Of a stretch of DNA of 34,494 nt, positions 29,122 through 34,494 are shown piece by piece. Where the stretch lies: the NCBI GenBank assembly GCA_900767815.1, contig CAAGAM010000161.1, positions 1 to 34,494 of the forward strand, in the 5' to 3' direction. Numbering within the stretch: the first letter of the stretch is position 1; the number at the start of each line of letters is the position of its first letter. Position numbers and translations under genes: made by a program. The stretch is from Clostridia bacterium (lineage in GTDB: Bacteria > Bacillota > Clostridia > Christensenellales > Borkfalkiaceae). The notes below the pieces were generated by a model. It saw only the letters and a program-made list of their open reading frames with translations, had not been told where the DNA came from and made no database searches.

Positions 29122-30280
29122 AAATTGCGTAGTGGTTCTCGATATAGGCTCGTCCGAAGTTTCCTTAATCGTCGGACAAAGAGGAGTGAACGGCACTTTA
29201 AACGTAAGGTATATTGCGCGAAATAAGTATAACGGATTTGCCGAATGTCGGTTTTTTGACGAAAAAAATCTGGAAGAAGCCGTTTTATCATGTTTAAAGA
29301 CGGTAAGCGAGGCTTTAAAAACGCCTGTCGACGAGGTTTACGTCGGCGTTCCGGGGGCGTTTGTCAGGCTTGAAAACAGAAAATTCAAACTTGTTTTCGA
29401 CAGAAAGAAAAGAATTACCGACAGAGACGTCGAAGATTTGTTTTCTTCGGGGCGAGAACACGTGGATATCGACGGTTTCGAAATTATTTCGGAGACGGAT
29501 ATTTACTTTGCGCTCGACGATAACAGAAAGGTTTTTCATCCCGAAGGCGAGGTTTCGTCCTTACTCGGCGGCTACCTCAATTATACGCTTTGCAGCGTAT
29601 ATTTTACGAAGATAATCCGCGTGATATTGGACAAGGCAAAGGTTAAAATCGAAAAATTCATCTTCGACGCGCTTGCCGAAAGTTTGTTTCTTATCGACGA
29701 AAAATCGCGCGAAAATCCTTCGCTTATAATCGACTGCGGGTATATAACGACAACTGCGGCAATCACGCTCGGAAACGGAATAGTGGCAAAACATTCGGAG
29801 GATTTCGGCGGAGGAATAATTGCCTATTGGATAGTCAAATCGTTCGATATCGACCCGGAAACGGCGGATAAGCTTCAAAGAAAACTCAATCTTTCGCTCA
29901 CGAAACAAGCCGAACAAACTTACAAAATAGAGAATATGAACGGCTATGACGAATATTCCGTGGAGGAAGTAAATTCGGCGGCGACGGAAGCGATAGACGA
30001 GTTTATAGAAAATCTGGAAGCGTTCGTTATAGAAAATTCAAGCAAGTTGCGGAGCGGACTCGGCGTGTATATCACCGGCGGAGGATTGTCGTATATCCGC
30101 GGAATAAGAGAATATTTTTCGACAAAACTCGGCGTGCCGGTAGAAATTTTAAAACCCGAAATTCCGTCATACAGCAAGCCCGAGGAGGCTTCCGAGCTGA
30201 GCGAATTGAATTATGCGCTCAATGAACAGGAAAAAGAAAACAAGAAACGGGGATTTTTCGGGTTACTTAAAAGAAAATAA
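29114..30280 (+). CDS. ftsA: FtsA-like actin-fold division protein
   Basis: A 388-residue protein of the FtsA family, which anchors FtsZ filaments to the membrane. Phosphate loop 1 is LDIGSSEVSLIVG (9-21), the SHS2-type subdomain follows (about 80-160), and later nucleotide-binding segments are IIDCGYITTTAAI and YITGGGLSYIRGI. The C-terminus KKRGFFGLLKRK is a short basic amphipathic helix like the FtsA membrane-targeting sequence. Overall similarity to textbook FtsA seems low, so position before ftsZ is important for the call. GGAGGGG precedes ATG 29114, which overlaps the ftsQ end. Confidence 0.87.
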   Translation: MLKNCVVVLDIGSSEVSLIVGQRGVNGTLNVRYIARNKYNGFAECRFFDEKNLEEAVLSCLKTVSEALKTPVDEVYVGVPGAFVRLENRKFKLVFDRKKRITDRDVEDLFSSGREHVDIDGFEIISETDIYFALDDNRKVFHPEGEVSSLLGGYLNYTLCSVYFTKIIRVILDKAKVKIEKFIFDALAESLFLIDEKSRENPSLIIDCGYITTTAAITLGNGIVAKHSEDFGGGIIAYWIVKSFDIDPETADKLQRKLNLSLTKQAEQTYKIENMNGYDEYSVEEVNSAATEAIDEFIENLEAFVIENSSKLRSGLGVYITGGGLSYIRGIREYFSTKLGVPVEILKPEIPSYSKPEEASELSELNYALNEQEKENKKRGFFGLLKRK

Positions 30281-30293
30281 AGAGGAACGAAAG

Positions 30294-31619
30294 ATGGATA
30301 CAGGATTAAATAATTTAAACGTATGTAAAATAATGGTTGCGGGCATCGGCGGCGCGGGAAACAACGCCGTCAACAGAATGATAGAAGCCGGCGTAACTTC
30401 CGCCGAGTTTATTTCCGTAAACACGGACAAGCAGGCTCTTATATTGTCCAAAGTAAGTGAAGAAAACAAAATCGCGATAGGCGAAAAGCTTACGAAAGGT
30501 CTCGGCGCGGGAGCTAATCCCGAGGTCGGCATGAAGGCTGCCGAGGAGAGTAAAGAGAGGATAAAGGACCGTTTGCAAGGCGTTGATTTGCTGTTCATCG
30601 CCGCAGGCATGGGTGGCGGAACGGGTACGGGCGCGGCTCCCGTCGTTGCAAAAATCGCAAGGGAATGCGGTTGCGTAACGGTTGCCGTAGTAACCAAGCC
30701 TTTTGCGTTTGAAGGTAAACGTCGCGAAGAAAACGCGGTAAGGGGTATTGCGGAACTCAGCAAGAGCGTCGATACGATAGTTATTATCCCTAACGACAAG
30801 CTTCTCGAAACCTTGCCGCCCGATACGTCGATGATCGAGGCTCTGAAATATGCGGACGAAAATCTTCGTATGGGCATATGCGGAATTGCAGACCTTATAT
30901 CGACTCCGTCGCTTATCAATCTCGACTTTGCAGACGTTAAAACGATTATTCAGAATAAAGGCTATGCGCATATGGGCGTAGGAATGGCTACGGGAGACAA
31001 CAGAGTCGTGCAAGCCGTCAAAAAGGCAATTTCCAGCCCGCTGTTAGAAACAAGTATCGAAGGCGCAAAAGGTATTATTCTTAACGTTAAAGGCGGAACC
31101 GATTTAACTCTCGGTCAGGTTTATGAAGCCGCAAAGCTTATAAACAGCGTAATCGATAACGGAGCAAACGTTATTTTCGGCGCAAATATCGACCCCGATT
31201 ATAACGAAAAATTCGAAATCACCGTTATCGCGACGGGTTTTACCGACAAAGAAGATAACAATGAGGATGCTCGCGAGGAACAGCGTAAGAATCTGAGAGA
31301 ATACGTTAACGACGAGGAGGCTTCGAACGGGCTTTCCGCTTACGACGAGTTTAATCGTCACAGAGAAGCGGAGGCGGAGAGAATCCGCAGAAACGAGCAG
31401 CAAAAAGCCGTTTCCCGCGAAGAATACGACAGACTTCGCGAACGCGGCGCAAGCGCGGATATCGAGAGAAAATCTCAGCAAAGCGACGATTTTAGCGACG
31501 AGCGTGATAGCCGCGCCGATAACTTAGAAGTTGACATGGGAAACGAAGAAGAACCCGAGGATGAAAGCGTTAAAGATTTTCCTTCTTTCATGAAAAAGCT
31601 TTTCAAAAAGAACAAATAA
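30294..31619 (+). CDS. ftsZ: Cell division GTPase FtsZ
   Basis: A 441-residue tubulin-like GTPase forming the Z-ring. The tubulin signature GGGTGTG is near residues 107-113, the T3 and other nucleotide loops are intact, and NPDYNEKF-like IDPDYNEKFEITVIATGF marks the end of the core at about 320. The linker (about 325-425) is long, highly charged and repetitive in Arg/Glu. The C-terminal DFPSFMKKLFKKNK is the conserved peptide that binds FtsA and SepF, here with extra lysines. AGAGGAA lies before ATG 30294, 13 bases after ftsA. No terminator is evident directly after it, so transcription may run into the hydrolase gene. Confidence 0.98.
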   Translation: MDTGLNNLNVCKIMVAGIGGAGNNAVNRMIEAGVTSAEFISVNTDKQALILSKVSEENKIAIGEKLTKGLGAGANPEVGMKAAEESKERIKDRLQGVDLLFIAAGMGGGTGTGAAPVVAKIARECGCVTVAVVTKPFAFEGKRREENAVRGIAELSKSVDTIVIIPNDKLLETLPPDTSMIEALKYADENLRMGICGIADLISTPSLINLDFADVKTIIQNKGYAHMGVGMATGDNRVVQAVKKAISSPLLETSIEGAKGIILNVKGGTDLTLGQVYEAAKLINSVIDNGANVIFGANIDPDYNEKFEITVIATGFTDKEDNNEDAREEQRKNLREYVNDEEASNGLSAYDEFNRHREAEAERIRRNEQQKAVSREEYDRLRERGASADIERKSQQSDDFSDERDSRADNLEVDMGNEEEPEDESVKDFPSFMKKLFKKNK

Positions 31620-31667
31620 ACGCAAAAACAGATAAAGTAAAAATACATTCGGTAACAAGTAAAGATT

Positions 31668-32393
31668 ATGAAAACACACAGCGATTTTAAGGAATACCGT
31701 ATAGAAGAATTTATTTATAAAGGAAAGCACGCAAAAATTGTTTTTCCCGATAAATTCGGGAGCGGTAAAAAATGGATTTTCAAGACGGAATATTTCGGAG
31801 CGTTTCCCGAATTCGAAGAAGCAATGCTTAAAAAGGGTTATGCCGTTATAAATATCGAAAACGAGACGAGATGGTGCAAACCGTCCGACACCGAAAGACA
31901 GAACGATTTTATTAAGCACGTCATAAAAAAATACGGTTTAAACTCTAAGGGTGCGCTTTGCGGAATGAGTTGCGGCGGGATGCAGGCTATTTATCTCGGA
32001 GCAAAGCATCCCAAACATATTGCATGTATATATCTCGACGCTCCGGTCGTAAATCGTCTCTCTTGTCCGTGCGCGGTCGGAAGAAACCCCGAACCTATGT
32101 ACGAGGAAATGAAAAAAGCGACGGGCTGGACCGTTAAAGAGCTATTAAGCAGCAGAGAAGAGCCGCTCGATTATCTTGACAAGCTTGTCAGAAACAAAAT
32201 TCCGTGCATTCTGGTGTGCGGCGACAGCGACAACACCGTTCCCTATGACGAAAACGGAATCAACGTCACGAAAAAATATCGCGAAAGCAACGTGCCTTTC
32301 GAGTTGTTTATAAAGAAAGGTTGCGATCATCACCCGCACGGGCTTGAAAGCTGCGAACCGATTGTCGATTTCGTGGAAAAAAATTATATGTAA
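31668..32393 (+). CDS. Alpha/beta hydrolase, function unknown
   Basis: A 241-residue cytosolic alpha/beta hydrolase. The nucleophile elbow is G-M-S-C-G-G with Ser101, the acid is probably Asp188 in GDSDNTVP, and the base is in GCDHHPHGL (His222 or His224), so the triad appears complete. I recognise no closer family; esterase, acyl-peptidase and similar activities are all possible. The expected spoIIGA-sigE genes that follow ftsZ in many Clostridia are not here. It begins 48 bases after ftsZ with only a weak ribosome binding site, and may be expressed by read-through from the dcw operon. Confidence 0.85.
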   Translation: MKTHSDFKEYRIEEFIYKGKHAKIVFPDKFGSGKKWIFKTEYFGAFPEFEEAMLKKGYAVINIENETRWCKPSDTERQNDFIKHVIKKYGLNSKGALCGMSCGGMQAIYLGAKHPKHIACIYLDAPVVNRLSCPCAVGRNPEPMYEEMKKATGWTVKELLSSREEPLDYLDKLVRNKIPCILVCGDSDNTVPYDENGINVTKKYRESNVPFELFIKKGCDHHPHGLESCEPIVDFVEKNYM

Positions 32394-32420
32394 ATCTGTC
32401 GGCATTGCCGCAAAGAAAGT

Positions 32421-32452
32421 TATAACGCGTCGGGTTTTTCGGGCGCGTTATA
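32421..32452 (+). other. 9-bp perfect hairpin just before the AEC transporter start
   Basis: TATAACGCG (32421-32429) and CGCGTTATA (32444-32452) are perfectly complementary around a 14-base loop. The hairpin ends three bases before the ATG at 32456. No T-run follows on either strand, so it is not a normal terminator; it could control translation or be an operator palindrome. Confidence 0.6.
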
Positions 32453-32455
32453 TGT

Positions 32456-33421
32456 ATGTCCGAAATAAATTATTTTATCGAAAATATTTGTATGTTTGAT
32501 ATATTTTTACTCACGTTTATAAACGTAGCGGTGATTTTGTTGTATCTGGTTTGCGGTTTTCTGCTTGTCAAAAGCGGGAAATGCCACCCGACTCATTCAA
32601 AAACACTGTCGGCGTTGCTTGTTTATATTTTAAGCCCCGCAATGATAATCAACGCGTTTTTAAAGCTCGATTATTCGCAGGAAAGCCTTTTGAGCATGCT
32701 TTGGTTTTTTCTTGCGTCGCTTTCCGTGCAGGTCGTTTTGCTTCTTACGTTATATTTTATTTTTAAGCGTAAATACGGCGAGGGGAAATATCGCATAATG
32801 ACGGTCGGTTCCGCGCTCGGTAACGTCGGATTTTTCGGTTTGCCCGTCATAACGGCGTTGTTTCCCGATAAACCTATCGTTGCGTGTTATTCGGTAACGT
32901 TCGTCTTTTCGATGAATCTGCTCGTATTCACGGCGGGCAGGGCGTTGATAACGAACGATCCGAAGCAGGTTTCGGTTAAAAGCGCGCTTTTAAATCCCAC
33001 AACGTTATCGATGATAGTGGCTTTGCCGCTTTTTATTTTAAACGTAAGGTTTCCATCTCAGATATCGAAGGTTATATCGATTTTAGCCGAAACCACAACG
33101 CCGATATGTATGTTCGTTTTAGGATTCAGGCTTGCGTCCGTACCGTTTAAAAAACTCTTTATGCGGCCGCTTACATATCTCGCCGTTGCGATAAAACTTA
33201 TAATTTTTCCGCTGTGTGTTTTTCTTGTCGTTAAATTTCTCCCGTTTTTCGACGATACGTTCAAATCGAGTTTGTTTATACTTTGCGGAATGCCGTCGGG
33301 CGCGATAATATTGTCTCTTGCGGAGATGTACGAAAGTGAAACGGAGTTATCGGCAAACGTAATACTTTTAAGTACGCTCTTTTGTGTGATAACAATACCT
33401 TTATTAACCCTTCTGATTTAA
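32456..33421 (+). CDS. AEC (auxin efflux carrier) family transporter
   Basis: A 321-residue membrane protein with about ten helices in two five-helix repeats. LSALLVYILSPAMIINAFLKL in the first half, GNVGFFGLPVITALF in helix 4 and the final CGMPSGAIILSLAEMYESE segment are typical of the AEC family, whose bacterial members export or exchange organic acids such as malate; the substrate here is unknown. There is no recognisable ribosome binding site; a hairpin ends three bases before the chosen ATG, and an in-frame ATG at 32492 is an alternative start. A terminator follows the stop codon. Confidence 0.9.
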   Translation: MSEINYFIENICMFDIFLLTFINVAVILLYLVCGFLLVKSGKCHPTHSKTLSALLVYILSPAMIINAFLKLDYSQESLLSMLWFFLASLSVQVVLLLTLYFIFKRKYGEGKYRIMTVGSALGNVGFFGLPVITALFPDKPIVACYSVTFVFSMNLLVFTAGRALITNDPKQVSVKSALLNPTTLSMIVALPLFILNVRFPSQISKVISILAETTTPICMFVLGFRLASVPFKKLFMRPLTYLAVAIKLIIFPLCVFLVVKFLPFFDDTFKSSLFILCGMPSGAIILSLAEMYESETELSANVILLSTLFCVITIPLLTLLI

Positions 33422-33422
33422 T

Positions 33423-33447
33423 AAAAAGGCGGTTTATCCGTCTTTTT
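33423..33447 (+). terminator. Intrinsic terminator of the AEC transporter gene
   Basis: AAAAAGGCGG (33423-33432) pairs with CCGTCTTTTT (33438-33447, one G-T wobble) around a 5-base loop, and the T-run continues to 33449. Confidence 0.88.
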
Positions 33448-33479
33448 TTATGCTTGGCGGCGTTTGAAAAATAATTTAG

Positions 33480-33508
33480 TTGTAAAAAAAAATAAAATGT
33501 GCTAAAAT
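33480..33508 (+). promoter_or_regulatory. Promoter of the RNase H gene
   Basis: TTGTAA (33480-33485), 17 bases, TAAAAT (33503-33508) with TGC directly before it (extended -10). The leader would be about 70 nt. Confidence 0.7.
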
Positions 33509-33586
33509 ATATTATGTATAAATATATCTTGTATCAAAAAAGTGCGATGAATCGTCAAAATCGATCTTATCGCGGAAGGACAGCGT

Positions 33587-34494
33587 TTGAGTAAATATTA
33601 CGCCGTTAAAGGCAACGGAGAAAAACACCTTTTTACCGATTGGGATTCGTGTAAAGAATTTTTGGACGGAAAGAAAGGTTATAAGTATAAAAGCTTTTCG
33701 TCGAAAAAAGAGGCGGAGTTTTATTTTTCGGATAAGGATTATGCGGAAAGTCTTGTCGCGGAAGATTTAAAAAACGGATTTGCCGTTGCTTTTACGGACG
33801 GAAGTTACGAGGAAAATCTCGGCAGATATTCTTTCGGTGCCGTTGTTTTTTCGCCCGACGGCAGCTCCGGAACTTTTTGCGACAGCGGAAATAATTCCGA
33901 TTTTATATCTGCGAGAAACGTTGCGGGAGAAGTGCTTGGCGTTCTTGCGGCTGTTAAATGGGCGTTTTTAAAGGGGTACGACAAACTTAAAATATACCAC
34001 GATTACGAAGGGTTATCCGCATGGGCAACGCGGAAATGGCAGGCAAAAGGCGCGGTTTCCTTATTTTACGTTTCCGAACTGAAAAAGTATGAAGGCGCAG
34101 TCGAATTGTATTTCGAAAAGGTTAAAGGGCATAGCAATTTTTCGTATAACGAAATTGTCGATAAATTGGCTAAAGCCGCTCTTTTCGAAGGAAAGGTCGA
34201 GAGAGTCGAAGGGATAGGTTGCAAGATATCGGGTACGGGAGAATACGAGTCTCTTTGCGAATACGTTTACAGGCAGAATAAAAACGTAACGACAGAATTG
34301 GGCGACGATTATTGTAAATTGACGTGCAGAGATAAAACGCTTTCCGTTTACAGAAAAAAAGGGGTTTTGTCGATTTGCGGGGAGAATGATTTTCTGTATT
34401 GCTTTGCCGCGGGATATTTTTACAAAAACAGTACGACAAGCGGCGTTAATCGACTTATAGAGAGGTTTTTCGGTTTTAATGAAGTTGACGGAAC
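33587..34494 (+). CDS. Type 1 ribonuclease H with viroplasmin-like N-terminal domain, 3' end outside the window
   Basis: At least 302 residues, open to the window edge. The start is TTG 33587 with GGAAGGA (33574-33580) six bases upstream. Residues 3-50 form the RNaseH_N/viroplasmin domain that binds RNA-DNA hybrids (KYYAVKGNGEKHLFTDWDSC). Residues about 65-200 are the catalytic RNase HI domain with all four acidic residues: Asp71 (FTDGSY), Glu115 (AGEVLG), Asp139 (YHDYEG) and Asp192 (EIVDKLAKAA). It should cleave the RNA strand of RNA-DNA hybrids. Beyond residue 200 at least 100 more residues follow, which I do not recognise and which go beyond the usual two-domain length. Confidence 0.9.
   Translation, partial: MSKYYAVKGNGEKHLFTDWDSCKEFLDGKKGYKYKSFSSKKEAEFYFSDKDYAESLVAEDLKNGFAVAFTDGSYEENLGRYSFGAVVFSPDGSSGTFCDSGNNSDFISARNVAGEVLGVLAAVKWAFLKGYDKLKIYHDYEGLSAWATRKWQAKGAVSLFYVSELKKYEGAVELYFEKVKGHSNFSYNEIVDKLAKAALFEGKVERVEGIGCKISGTGEYESLCEYVYRQNKNVTTELGDDYCKLTCRDKTLSVYRKKGVLSICGENDFLYCFAAGYFYKNSTTSGVNRLIERFFGFNEVDG

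Noticed and set aside
32421..32452. Palindrome before the AEC transporter as an intrinsic terminator of the hydrolase gene
   Set aside because: No T-run follows the stem on either strand.

Overview
The window looks like chromosomal sequence from an endospore-forming Firmicute of the Clostridia, with moderate-to-low GC. The evidence is three sporulation/germination genes (yabP, yabQ, gpr), a long dcw cell-wall/division cluster headed by mraZ, Gram-positive-type promoters and Shine-Dalgarno sites, and a MurE carrying the DNPR signature of meso-diaminopimelate specificity. The dcw set is reduced and several members are divergent, which suggests an uncultured lineage, possibly near Christensenellales; this placement is an inference. 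No tRNA, insertion sequence, CRISPR array or phage gene was seen.

Layout. 1-1024: a regulatory-looking region with a 24-nt inverted repeat, then a Cys-rich protein of unknown function. 1046-2910: a metallophosphoesterase and a PfoR/PTS-EIIC-like membrane protein. 2930-5768: yabP-yabQ-divIC-ppx/gppA-M50 peptidase, tightly overlapping and resembling the yabP-yabQ-divIC order of Bacillus. 5873-10715: gyrB-gyrA. 10885-12786: pckA behind a long leader. 12809-13869 (minus): a DUF421/DUF4363 pair, divergent from an ABC exporter (13971-15830). 15943-16209 (minus): rpsT, divergent from gpr. 17401-18107: a divergent glutamate racemase. 18209-31619: mraZ-rsmH-ftsL-pbp-murE-mraY-murD-ftsW-murA-ftsQ-ftsA-ftsZ. 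31668-33421: an alpha/beta hydrolase and an AEC transporter. 33587 to the end: a type 1 RNase H with an extra C-terminal region, cut by the window edge.

How the genes work together. The dcw operon covers UDP-GlcNAc commitment (MurA), two Mur ligases (MurD, MurE), lipid I synthesis (MraY), the septal polymerase/transpeptidase pair (FtsW, PBP), the FtsL/FtsQ scaffold and the FtsA/FtsZ ring, while the adjacent racemase can supply D-Glu for MurD. DivIC, the usual partner of FtsL and FtsQ/DivIB, lies 15 kb away in the sporulation operon. murB, murC, murF and murG are absent from the cluster and would have to be elsewhere.

I found no clear new multi-gene system. The most unusual observations are regulatory or structural: a terminator hairpin that contains the yabP ribosome binding site, a strong ribosome binding site in front of an ATA codon at the transpeptidase gene, probable MraZ boxes on the mraZ promoter, a repeated 14-bp element next to the gyrB and pckA promoters, a 158-bp yabQ/divIC overlap, a FtsW with an altered conserved loop, and an RNase H with an unidentified C-terminal region.
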